Assembly (NCBI RefSeq): GCF_964204645.1
Contig: NC_134033.1
Span: 16,122,155-16,186,154 of the forward strand
DNA: 64,000 nucleotides
Direction: 5' to 3'
Source of the DNA: Tubulanus polymorphus
Lineage: Eukaryota > Nemertea > Palaeonemertea > Tubulaniformes > Tubulanidae
Shown here: positions 42,692-55,700 of the stretch, piece after piece
How positions within the stretch are numbered: position 1 is the first letter of the stretch
How the letters are laid out: each line of letters opens with the position of its first letter
Position numbers and translations under genes: made by a program
Notes under the pieces: model-generated
The model's database searches: none
Told to the model about the DNA's origin: nothing
What the model saw: only the letters and a program-made list of their open reading frames with translations

Positions 42692-43788
42692 CTATGGTCC
42701 GAAGAAAGGAAGCTGATCCGGCCTACGGATCGGCCTGGCGAAGGCGCGGGCTCGTTGGCGGTATCTGCTACGTTTAGCCGCTTCACTTTGTAGAAATCTG
42801 TGCCACAGCGACAACCTGTTAAACTGTCGTCCGGCGGCGAAAGCGGAATTTCGTGGCCGTTGGATAGCGCGAGGATTAGCTGCACGTCCCCCTAACGATC
42901 CACCAGCAGCCTGGTTAGCTGGTATGTGAGGAGGCGGTTGCGGCTTGACGGGTGGTTCTGCTCCGGCCTGTGAAGTAGCTCCATGAGCTGCAGGTTCACT
43001 AGGCACCTGGGGTTTCATTCCTCCTGGACTTCCAGGAGCCTGCTGAGCATCAGGTTCACTAGGCACCTGGGGTTTCATTCCTCCTGGACTTCCAGGAGCC
43101 TGCTGAGCAGCAGATTCACTAGGCACCTGGGGTTTCATTCCTCCTGGACTTCCAGGAGTCTGCTGAGCAGCAGATTCACTAGAGGGCTGGGGTTCCATTG
43201 CTCCTGAACTGCCGGGGACCGGCTGGCCAGCTTGTTTACTAGGCGCTTGGGGTTTCATTTCACCTGCACCTCCAGGAGCCTGCTGTTGGCCAACTGGTTT
43301 CCCAACTCCAGCACCTCCTCGCATCAATGCGCTCCTCAGACGATAAGCCGCCATGACTGGTGACTCTTGTTTACGTTCCCAGCCACCGGGTGGCATTATC
43401 GGGTGTTCGGTGACCTTTTTTTCCGGATGTAACCACGGTTGCGGCTCGTGCCCGTGACGCATGCGCCATCTCATTCCACCGGGGAACTCCTGCGGTTTAG
43501 GAACCGGAGCGTGTAATCCGACATTCTGGGCGAAGTGTGGAATACCAGAATGGGCTCCTAGGATTTTACCTGGTTTCTTAGGTGGTGGTGGAGGTGGTGG
43601 GGCAGTAACTGGCAGGTGGGTGGTTGTAATTTCTGGTGGATGTGTGGCGGGTGGGCGTGTGAAGAGTGGTTCTGGGGCGGGTGCTGTAGTCGGTGGTTTA
43701 GTCGGCGGTTCTGTTGGTTTCTCCGTAGTGACTTCTGGTTCCTTGTGACAGTTGACTTTTGCTTTACCACACTCGGAGAAAGCCCCGA
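42692..43788 (-). CDS. proximal terminal exon, Pro-rich with 20-residue repeats
   Basis: Phase-1 acceptor CGTTTCAG|TC. The 364 residues begin GAFSECGKAKVNCHKEPEV, then a Thr/Pro-rich mucin-like stretch (TEKPTEPPTKPPTTAP) and a polyproline run. After that come four to five copies of a 20-residue repeat (AQQAPGSPGGMKPQVPSE), a Gly/Ala segment and an Arg-rich end (SRYRQRARAFARPIRRP). The repeat shows in DNA as 60-bp units at about 42990-43260. The stop TAG and a nearby AATAAA show that it is a true 3' end. Confidence 0.8.
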
Positions 43789-46700
43789 CTGAAACGACCA
43801 ATTTTAAATCCGATATTTAGCATCAATAAAGTTTATCTTTAATCAACAATTGACGGTTCCACATTCCTTAGTTAGAGTTTATATTAGGAAACAAAGACCA
43901 GAACGACGCAAATCATGACGATATTGAACAATAAACCAATAAACAATTTCATCTTTGGGTTCAGTTTCACGAGAAAAATTGACTTCTAAATCGATCCAGG
44001 ATAAACCGAATCAATGAAGAATTTAAATCGATCTAAAGGTTAAAACTTTTTGTGAGGACTTTTTCTGGGTTTTAATTGACAGTCAATTCTAACCCGGAAC
44101 AGCGGAACCTGGTAAGGTCTATTTTTAGTTTACCTGTATTCAGTAGTATTGACAACCATTTCGCAAATCGGAACAGCCTCAAATTCGGAGCCAGAACAGC
44201 GTGTCTGTTCTTATTCTTCTGATCGAAAATATCTTGACGCGTAGAAGACGACGAGCCGACCGCGAAATAGATGACTCTCAGACCCTCGCGTAGCGCCACC
44301 TCAGCCTGGCGGACGGTGGCCGCTGTCTCTTTATGTTGACCAGCGCCGATGATGACCAGCAGTTTCTTGCAGCTGATGCGACCTCCCGAACGCGTCGCGA
44401 ACGAGTATTTCCTAGCTACGTAGATCCCCTGAGCCGCGTTGGCGAAGCCGCCGCGATACTGTACTCGTTCTATGGCCGACATCACTTTCATTTTACTGCT
44501 CGAATCTTTCAGCCACATGTAAGTGGTGACGCCTTGGTGATAGGTGACTAAACCGACTCGAATTAACGACATTCCGACGTTGATTTGACTGACGACTTTT
44601 TGCACGAACGTCTTCACGATTTCGAGCCTCATGCGACCCATATAACGCGACGTGTCGATCAGAAATACGACGTCTAATTTGACTTTGTTTGCTATAAAAA
44701 AGGAGATAGAAATATCAAATAATCTGTACAATGTAATATAATATTTTCTCAATTCAAAATTCTAATCTTTGCTATTCTAAATGTATAACGACATTATTAC
44801 ATAAGGGCATTATGACTATAGCAATGTTGACTGCGTCCATGTCCTCGGATTGTATGAAAATGCATGTTAATGTTTTCAGCCCAGTACCCCTCAACGCTTA
44901 GTTGTGTGCTCTTCGGAAAGTTGCCCTTCTCATTCATAGTAAACCTTATACCCCCTCATAGAACTCTAGATCTGCCCAAAACTTACGTGGATTGTAGAGT
45001 TTGAAACATTTCTCGCCTATCTTTGTTTCGCTTGGTTTGCAACGTGGCCCTGTAAATATAAAAAAAAACAATATGTATATGTTAACACGTTTGTACGAAT
45101 TTAATGCTGTAAATTTATCATTATTTCAGGACTTGACCATCTGGTACTATTCGGTTACAAACTGAGGAAGCATCAAAACATTTGGGGCGTTATATATTAC
45201 ATTAAATGTTGCCTTATTTCAAAAATAAAATTTATCGAACAGTTTTTTTTTAGATTGTCGTAAGATTATTACCTGTAGGTTTTATGTGCGGTCCATTTCC
45301 CCATGAACACTCGAACGTAGCTGGAAAATCGAAAAATAAAACATGAAGACATTCTATAGACATCCTACATAAACTTCTCGGTAAGGATTGAGATATTTTC
45401 AGGGACAGGGGTCAGGGGTAGTTGTTGCTAATTCTTAAAATCTTTAGGTGTTATACGTGTTTGTGACACTCAGTGAAAAAGAAATTGATTTTATAACGTA
45501 TTCGCAAATGGCTCCATTGTAGTCTGTGAAAAATCCCTCTAAATTCCCGCGTATCACCAAAAGATTTCGCAATGCGCATACAACTACACCACGCACCCCT
45601 TTCGTCGGCCTTGGCCTTTATAAAAACAAGTGACTGATGAATACCGGTAATACTCACCCCGCATAAAACTTAAAATGTTCCGAATTAGCAAAATCCACGA
45701 GAAAAAAGCGTCGCGTTGTATGGGCATTTTATAGTGTCAACATTTGCTATAAATCGTTTAATGTATAAGACTACAATGGAGCTAGCGAACACAAAATATT
45801 GCCACAAAGACTGGTCCCGGGACTAGAGGGGATTGATGACCCAATCAACGAAGGAGACTGGTGCCCGACCCACTGGCGATACCGGTACCTATTTACCGAG
45901 ATTTTCGCGACGATTTTAATTGAATATAGTCATACACAGTTAGAGTTAAGATTATTTCGTTTCATCGAGTTTACTCTGAATCTAATCTAAATTTAGATCT
46001 GTGGAACCGGGTCCAGTTGATTACAACATTTTTCCCATTCCAGATATCCACACATAAAATGCAATTCCTATAATTCAACGTGATCACATAATTTCGCTCA
46101 CCTCGTATAATAGCCGTCTTCAATTTAGGCACGGCGCTTCGGAACTGCATGAAACTGTTCAAGAACGCCACCTGGTGACCGATGCCCCACAACTCCTTGC
46201 GGTTGATATTCTGCCCGATGCCGATGACGAACAACCCGATGCGCAAAGATCTGGCCATGTAAGCCTGATGGATGGCCTCCTCGTTGTTGATCGATTTTCC
46301 GTTCGTGATCATGATGGCGAGTTTCGGGACTCCGGGTCGAGCGCCATTTTTCGGCGAGTAACAATCGACCCTCATTACACGTAGCGCCTTGGCCATGTTT
46401 GTGCTGCCACGTTGGTATTTCAGGTTCCTGGGAAAATGTGGAAATTCGTATGAAGTTTATTAGAGCGTTTGGTTGTGTAAATTTTTATAATAATGTGATT
46501 TATATAGCGCTAAAAATTTTGGAAATGACGAACATAGCTTTTTTAAGTTCGACTGATTTCAGAGTTAGATTAAATCCACGCAACTGTGGAACTTGGTCCA
46601 TATTCAAATTAGATCCACACAACTGTGGAATTGGGTCCAGAGGTAAATTAAAAGTTGAATTAAATGCACACACAATGTGGAATCTGATTCACAGTCAAAT

Positions 46701-49700
46701 GAAACCCACAGACCTGTCGAACTTGACCTAGAGTCTTAAATGAAACCCACATAAGTGTGGATCTGGGTTCAGAATCAAATTAAACCCACAAAATTGGAAC
46801 TAGGTCCAGAGTTGTCATGTTGACTTACCTGATTTGTTGAACGACGGCTTTATTACTGTTTGATTGGCTCAGATGGAACGACACGACGGCATTTTTACCG
46901 AACGTTATAACAGCGATTCTAATGCTACCGGTACCGATTTTAAACTGTTGTACGAAGCGAATGAGGAACAGTTTCATGATGTTGAAGTTTTGTGGTCCGA
47001 CGCTGTCTGACGAGTCTAACATGAACACTATATCCGCCTCTCCGTCAAACTCTACAACACGAGACAATGAAAAGCTCTAGAAACTCTAGAAACAACTAAT
47101 ACGTGGAACTGGATCCATTAATCTAGATGTCTGTGTTGATTTATTTTAAGGATTGTGAGAAGTCTATGGAACACTAAGCTTAGCCGGATCCACAAACCGT
47201 ACTTACGCATAGCTGGGAAGCATCGTCCCCTGACGGACATATAACCAGGAGGACAATGGCGTGGTGGTGATACTTCTGGTGGTGATACCTTTTTCGTGGT
47301 AGCTGCCTCTGATGTTATTGTAACTGAAACTGAACGTTATATACCGGTATGTCGCATTGGAATCTGAGTTTGAGTGGAAATGAACGTTCAGAAACAATGC
47401 GCAAAACATTGCCTTTCACAAGAATAATGTAGATGTACCTGCTTCAGACGCTGGCGTAGCTGTTGCTTTTGGTGCCTCAGTTGTCGGTGGCTCAGTTTTT
47501 GCTGCCTCAGTAGTTGGTGGCTCAGTTTTTGGTGCCTCAGTAGTTGGTGGCTCAGTTTGTGGGGCAGCAGTAGATGGTGCCTCAGTAGTTGGAGATTCAG
47601 CTGGTGCGGCTGTAGTAACTTCTTCGGCTTTTGCGGTGACTGCTGGTGGCGGTGGAGACTAATTGAGAAAAATACATTAATATTTATCAAATTTCAATGG
47701 AAATAGTTCATTTTCTTTAAACTGATTGATATTTACCGCTTCGGCCTCCGGTTTCTTAGATGTTCCTGCTGAAGATGGAAAATGTCTGTTAACAGTAGTT
47801 ACGTACTATATCGAATATCTATGGCTTTGAATTGATGACTTGATTCGAAAAAAAACTTACGTTTACCAGCACTGTGGCATAGGAATGATATCCCCTTCCA
47901 TCCCGGTGGACATGAGAAACCTTTCGAGATAAGATTATTTGACGTAATGACGAAATGATAAAGGTTTGGAAGTCTAAGGTCTTGACTATCGAAATCAATT
48001 TGGTAAGTCCATGCTGTGAGGAACGCTACCACACAGTGGAACTTGGCCCAAGTGTCAGGACAGAATGTTTTATCAGGTGGAATGAGCGTTACTTACTGAA
48101 AATGCGTTGACAGTGTCCTTTTACAAGCACCTGACCCGACGGGCAGACGTGACCTGGAATAGACGGAACACCACGAAATAAATAAGCGGTACTTGCCGAA
48201 CGATTGATAATTTTCAATCGGAGATGAATTCCACAGAAGAGCTTACGATTAACGATACACTTGTTGTTGTGGAGAATGTAACCTTCGGGACATTTCTCTA
48301 CAAATAAAAACCGAGTTATGATCGCTTTGGCTAAAGAAAACTTGGAAGAATATGGAGTGACCCAAATCACAAAGCAATTTACTACATTTCATCGGTATAT
48401 ACAAAATGTCTTATATAATATCCTCCTTAATGAAGGTGTATGTTTATGGGTTGATTGTAAATAAGGTTATTATGAAATGAATCTAAATGAAATGGCAGCA
48501 TTAACGAATTTTCGTCTGGAACTTACGTTTGGCCCTGAAACACAAATGCGACTTGTGGATGAAACCAGGTGGACATTTTCCATCTGTTCAGAAATATAAA
48601 ACATACATAGTTTAGTTAAATATACAGTAACATCGAAACAAAACGTAGTTTAGATCATTGTATTTACTTAGTTCTGGGATGCCGGCCATTACTCCATGTC
48701 GGCCTGTGTCAGTCTCACCCTGAGCCGCTTTTGTCGCCTCCTTGCTGGGCTCGGTAGCATTCGCTGGGGCCTCAGTAGCCTTTGGAGGTGGCGCTGATGT
48801 GGTTCCAAAATCGTCTCGTACAGTTATCGCCTCCTGTTTGGCAGCTGGTAGCTTCTTTTCGGCCTCATTTGGCATCTCCGGTTTCAGATGAGCAATATGG
48901 TGTTCTTTGATGTGTGACATATCCAGCTTTTTCTCGGTGTCTGTAGCAATCAAAAACAACATCTATTCAAGTTTCTAGCTTCACATAAGTTGCTGTTTAA
49001 TGTTATAGGAGACTTAATTGCCAAAGTTGACTGGCCTTTCTGTACTGGTGGTATGTAACCATTGCATTAATGATTGATGTTGCATGAACTATTGGGCACT
49101 TGGGCCTCCACTGCACAGCACAGCACTTGATCACTTGGGCTTGCAATACGCAGCACTAGGTATCTGAATATTGCTACAAACTTATGTATGAAGCAACTAA
49201 GCTCGCACTGCGCTGTACAACACTGTGGTCTAAATACTGCTTAACATCTAACTACATGTATTTGCCCCCTGAGGATAGAAACATACGTGTTTCAACTGGA
49301 GCCGGAGTTGTTTCTTCGTGTTTAGCTTCGTGTTTAGTTTCTTCAGGTGCTGCAGCGGTAGTTGCTGGCGGAGCAGCCGATGGAGCTTCTGGTTTTTTCT
49401 CCTCTTTCGCTTCTTCCTTCTTTCCTTTCTTCAACAGGCCTTCTAAAATACAAATGAAAATTCCACGCGTTATAGATCATGGGATTCCACGTACAAAATG
49501 ACTATGACTGTTTTTGTGTTACCTGGGAAGCAGCGATGGGAGACATGAATATAGTGAGGTGGGCAGCGACCAGCTGAAAATAGAGATACAATAAAATCAC
49601 GTAAGTTTAAGACAGGAAAAAAGGCTGAAGATGAATTTTCTTCGATAAATATCTGGGGCCAGTTGCACAGTCGTGACTTAAGTCCAAAAGTGGTCTTAAA

Positions 49701-52700
49701 TCTTAAGACCGGTCTTAATTTGTTAGAATAGCTATAGAACAAAGTTGGTCTTAGACTGGTCTTAAGTCTAAGCCATGACTATGCGACTGGTCCCTGGTGA
49801 AGATTACCAATTCAAGAAGAAACGCTAAGTTCATTTCCGAAGATATACGTTCAACATGGTTCGAGGCATCTATTTATAACCTCTTGGTAACGCATTTAGG
49901 GAAACTTACCTATTTCTGAAATAACTTTCATCGTGCTTTCGTGGCTGACTAACGCTGCTGGTTTTTCTCCTGTATTCGATTTTCCCACTGAAACGAAAGA
50001 AACACCTTTGATTTTCCTCTTAAAAGACAGAAATCCTCACATAGGATATTCTCTTACTTACATTCTATCGTATAATGACATAATTTAGCCTCTAAGTGAT
50101 AATGTGGTGGACACTTTCCACCTGTAACATAGAATTAAGCGAACATCAGTAAGAATTCTCAAGTCAGCGTAACAGCAATAGAGAAATAATAAACCCCTAC
50201 CGATAGGTGGCAGAGTTTTTGGCGGTCCTTGTTCGCCCAATGTTTTACTCTCAGCTGGTTTTTCTGCTGCAGAAGCTGTGGCATTTTCTTCTTTCTTATG
50301 CGCCTCTGCTGGCAATCAAAAATAGACATTGAACGTGCAAATCATAAAGAATGGTAAGATTTATGACCAAGAGTTTATTATAATCACCTGCTTCAGGTTT
50401 GTGTTCCTCTTCTTTCCCTTTGCCCTCTTCCTTAGGTTTCCCAGCTTCTTTAGGTTTCTCTGCCTCCTTAGGGTTTTCTGCCTCCTTAGGTTTCTCAGCC
50501 TCCTTCGGCTTCTCTGCCTCCTTCTGCTTCTCTGCCTCCTTAGGTTTTTCTGTCTCCTTAGGTTTTTCTGCCTCCTTAGGTTTTTGTGCCTCCTTAGGTT
50601 TTTCTGCCTCCTTAGGTTTCTCAGCCTCCGTAGGCTTCTCTGCCTCCTTAGGTTTCTCAGCCTCCTTCGGCTTCTCTGCCTCCTTAGGTTTCTCTGTCTC
50701 CTTAGGTTTTCCAGCTTCTTTAGGCTTCTCTGCCTCCTTAGGCTTCTCAGCCTCCGTAGGCTTCTCTGCCTCCTTGGGTTTCTCTGCTTCCTTTGGTTTC
50801 TCAGCCTCATGTGCCTTATCGTTAGACGTTCCCAGTGGATTTGGAGAGCCAACTTACGAAAAATCAACATTTAGATTGTGTCAAAAAAATGCAAAGAAAT
50901 TACCATAAAAAGAAAATAAATTGACAAAGGAAATACTTACGGCCTTTCCTTACAGGATCTACAAAGGGATTGAATCGTTATTTACGATGAAAAACATTGT
51001 CATTGGAACGAGTAAATTATTCACTGAGCGTAATTTATATACATGTGACTTACTCATAATACAAGTGCCGCTTTGTTCGTGGTAACCAGCAGGACACTTC
51101 TTACCTACAGAAGGAAAGTGACAAGTAAATATGGATATCTCTCGTAATATCTCCTTCAACATCAATCACAATCTCAGACTACTGGAAACTTACCACTTTT
51201 GATACAAGTGTGACCGTGAGTGTGTAAAGAGAATCCTTTTGGACACGGTTCTGTGAAGAACATATACAATACTTGATTCCAATACATTCAAAGGTTAGGA
51301 TCGGGGTGAAGTTCAACCCAGTCCCATCACTCGGAGGCAAATCGCCCGAGAAGAAAGTGGATCAAATTGAAGGACTAAGGTTCATAGTTTAAGTTCAAAA
51401 ATCGCTGACCTGAGTCAAAGTTACCGAGGGTGAATGCAATTTCAGCCCATAAACTCTAACTAGACTCGTCAGACTTAAAGGCAATGATATTCAAATGTTG
51501 TATTGGGACATGTTGTAGAGGGGTATGGCTTAATGCTTACTTTTCGGCTCACGATAGCACAAGTGAGCATGGAGTAGATAATGCGGTGGGCATTTTTCCT
51601 CTGAAAAATAATACGAATATTCAGACGCAGTTTACAAGGAAAAACCCTGACAGCAAATATGTGCCAGCACTGGATTGCTTACCTTTTCCTGTACCAGCAG
51701 GTTTGACAGTTTCTGGTGGTTCTTCCCCGTTAGCCTTGCTCTCTGCTTCTTTTTGTGCCGGCTTTTCTGCTGCAGGAGCTGCGGCATTCTTTGGCTTCTC
51801 AGCCGTCGCTTGTTCTTCTTTCTTGTGCGAATCTATTCAGAAAAGTATATAAAACGACTTTCGTCGCGTTCATTATATTCAAACCTGTCACAAACAATAT
51901 AGAGAAAATAATATATAGCAGAAACTAAATGAACAACAAATAAAAACCTTCTTGTTTTGAATCCTTTTTCTCAGTTAGTACAACTTTAACAGTAGCTTTA
52001 TCAACTGGCTTTTTAGCAGAAGCACTCTCCTCTGGCTTTTTAGCAGGCGCAGTATCTTCTGGTTTTTTAGCAGATGCACTCTCTTCTGGCTTTTTAGCAG
52101 GGACAGTTTCTTCGGTTTTTACTTCTCCTTTGCCTTCGCTCTTTCCACCTTTTCCTATCGGGTGAATGAATTACAATGAAGCAAATATGACCGAGGTTAT
52201 ATGTGGATCATAATCTGAACCCAGGACCGAGTTAACTATCCTAAGAACACAAGTAAAATTTTAAAGCAAGTTTTAAAGCACTACAATTCTACTCGCCAGC
52301 GTCGATACTCTGTAGACATTTCACTAGGCGATAGTCGAGAATAAGAGAAGTAGAGGGGTTTTTCCGAATATATTTATAGTAAAATTCACCAATTTGAAAG
52401 GTTCACCCAAGTTGACCGATAACGGATATAAAGGAGTACAAATATAGGTACGAATATACAGTTTCATGAAAACGAAAAACCATTTGAATTTTTTTCATCT
52501 CATAGGCAAATTAATAATTTCGATCCCTCGTCTTCATGAAACTCACCTCCAACATCAATGCACTCTGCACCAACTTGAATCTGACCTTTCTTACATTTAC
52601 CTCCTAAAGGTTAATTCAAACAGAAAAGAAAAGAAAAACATCTCAATACGAACCGATGCTATAGCTACACGAATTTCCGTAATTGGAACAATGATGTAAA

Positions 52701-55700
52701 TGCTAGTAGTTAGGAGACAAAGCAGCTGAAATTTCAAATTTCAAAAAAATTATAATTTTCCTAAGAGCTGTGCAACTGGAATACTTCACCATGAAACAAA
52801 ATGTACCATGAAGTGAGAAAAAGTACGTGAACATATACTAGGTTCTAGTTCTAGAACATGCGTTTAAATCTGACTCCAATTTGTCGTCAAATCATTTCAT
52901 TTACAGGCCCATGGACAGGGGAAGGGTTCGTCGAAATGCCCTTCTGTTAAAAGAAGGTACTCTTGACTTCTACACATGCTGTTCACTGCAGATTAGTGAT
53001 GGAGTGACATTATCATTTTCATTATTGAGACTTTAACATCTTACTTCCAAACTTATTTGCATTTGTTAGGAAGTACTCTTGATTCGGGCAACGGGCCTGA
53101 AGATTGAACTATTTTGAATAGTCAAAGTTAAACCCAGAATATGGAACTGATCGGGTTCCTGTCAATAATCTTACGTTTGACGCAAGCCCCTGTTTTAAGT
53201 CGTTCTGCGTCCGGTGGGCAGACCTCTGCAATTCGTGAAGAGAAACGTTTTAATAAATATGTACATTCAAATACTCGATGACATTCAATACAACATTGTC
53301 GATGTATAGAAGTTTCAAGTCAGCTCACTTACTCGGGGCACACATCCCGGTTTTCATGAGCATTTCATTGGGTTTACATCCCTGGCCATTAGCTGTAAAA
53401 AACATTCATATAGTGACAACAAGTGATAGTTTCTCAGTATAGAAGATATGATGGATTCTCGGTGTGGTTTATCATCTGGCAGTTTAAAGATTCTCAGTAT
53501 TCCTCTGAAGATGCGATAAAGATAAATCTCGAAACTTCCAAATCCATTAATTGTGGGATTATTCATTATTGATATATTGTTTTTGCACAATCTGCTTGTG
53601 CTTTACTTCTACAGTCATGACATCAATCTCGATTTCATTCCTCTAGTTTATCGAAGCTAACCTTGTGACTCTTTAATACATTTATTGCCGCGTGGTAGAG
53701 TACCGGGTGGGCAAATCAACTCTGAAATCATGGGGAAATCATGAGCAATAAATACATTTCTGAATATCTCGGCATCACGTCAAAAACGAATAACCTACAA
53801 CCTGTAGTAGAGACCTCACCTTTACCGATGCATTTTTTAACTTGCATATTGTATTCAGTTCCCGGATTACACTGGCATCTCTTAGCTTTCTTGTTATACG
53901 TGGACCCACGTGGACAATCGTGCGAATCTATATAGAATTGACAATTCATATCAATGTTTCCGTACGCAATTGGTGGTATTACTACTTAAGAGTGATGATG
54001 TTCCTATTGTGTTCAGTGTTCAATCATAACACTCCTGATTGTCGGTGAATGTATATAGCGAATAAGTACATTCTGCTCAAACAGTTTTTGTAGCAAAGAA
54101 ATTAAAACCACCACCACGCATAGAAGCGAACATAAGTTATCAATTTTCACGATCACAATAACTTTAATTTCACTGCCAAATATTTAACAGATTTTCCGGT
54201 AAATCGAATTGTGAACGGTCGGAGGAGATACAGGGTAAATATTACTTACCCATACATTTGTTATCTCTAACTACCTGACCTTTACTGCACGGAACGCACT
54301 TCTCCCCTTCGACGCCTTGTCCTTCTGGACATTTCTCGGGTACGCAAGTTGAACCGACTAATTTTGTACCATTCTTACAGACGGGAATCTTCGGTTTGCA
54401 TCGTCCGTTTACCAGTTGGAAACCATCCTTACATTCACTTTCGCCTTCGACTTTTTCGCATTTCATGTTGATGAACATGTATCCGGGTCTGCAACGTTCT
54501 TTAACGCACTTTCCCCTCACTAGAGCGAATCCTTTCAGACACTTTTGCTTCGTTTTTTCGTGCTTATTGGGAACTGGTTGCGTATCTGGCATCCTGATTT
54601 GGAAGCACTTGCCATTTCTCTCCACGAAGCCATCGCCGCATTTACCCTCTTTGCTTTCACTTCCACTTTTAGATTTTTGACTGACACCTTTTGACGCTCC
54701 TACTTTGGGCTTATCCTCAGTCTTCTTCGACTTTCCTTTCGTTTCATTATTAACCTTTTGTTTTTTTTTCTTGCACGGTTTCTTAGTCACTTTTGATTCA
54801 GATTTGTCACTAGGTTTCTTAGTCCTTTTTGATTCAGATTTGTCACTAGGTTTTTTAGTCCTTTTTGATTCAGATTTGTCACTAGGTTTTTTAGTCCTTT
54901 TTGATTCAGATATGTCACTAGGTTTCCTAGTCGTTTTTGATTTAGATTTGTCACTAGGTTTGGTCGTTGGTCTTGATTTAGATTTACTTTTAGTTGACGC
55001 CTTACTGGGTTTTGTTTTCGTTTTGACGTTTGTCTTAGCTCCGCTAGTTTTTCGTCTATCACTGACCATTTTGAAACATTTTCCATCTTTCTCGATGTAT
55101 CCTTCACCGCACGACTTTTCGTCCTTTCGTTTTTCCTCCGGTTTCGCACATTTACCTTTGATCAGTTTCTCACCTAGTTTACATGGATTCTTACAGATTC
55201 CTCCTACCATCAATGATCCAGGTCCACAGTCTTTCTTTCCTTTTGTTTCCTTAGATTTCTCGCCTCTTGATTTCTGTGTGCTAGACTTTGCCTGCTCCTT
55301 TGAAGATTTATCATTTTTCTTTGAAGCACCTTTAATTTTCTCCATAGGAGATTTGCTATCAGGCTTTGAAGCATCTTTAGATTTATCATCCGTTGATGTT
55401 TTGTCCTTGTCCTTTGAAGAATCCTTAGATTTATCACCCTTGGACGATTTGTCTTTTTTCGTTGAAGTATCTTTAGATTTATCATCCTTTGCTGATTTGT
55501 CTTTATCCTTTGAAGCATCTTTAGTTTCATCATCCATGGACGATTTGTCTTTTTTCTTTGAAGTATCTTTAGATTTATCATCCTTTGCTGTTTTGTCTTT
55601 GTCCTTTAAAGCATCTTTAGTTTTAGCATCCATGGGCGATTTGTCGTTTTTCTTTGAAGTATCTTTAGATTTATCATCCTTTGAAAATTTTTCTTTGTCC

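Noticed and set aside
50329..50908. Long Leu/Phe/Ser-rich frames on the plus strand and an Arg-rich frame on the minus strand
   Set aside because: Shadows of the 18-bp KPKEAE repeat.
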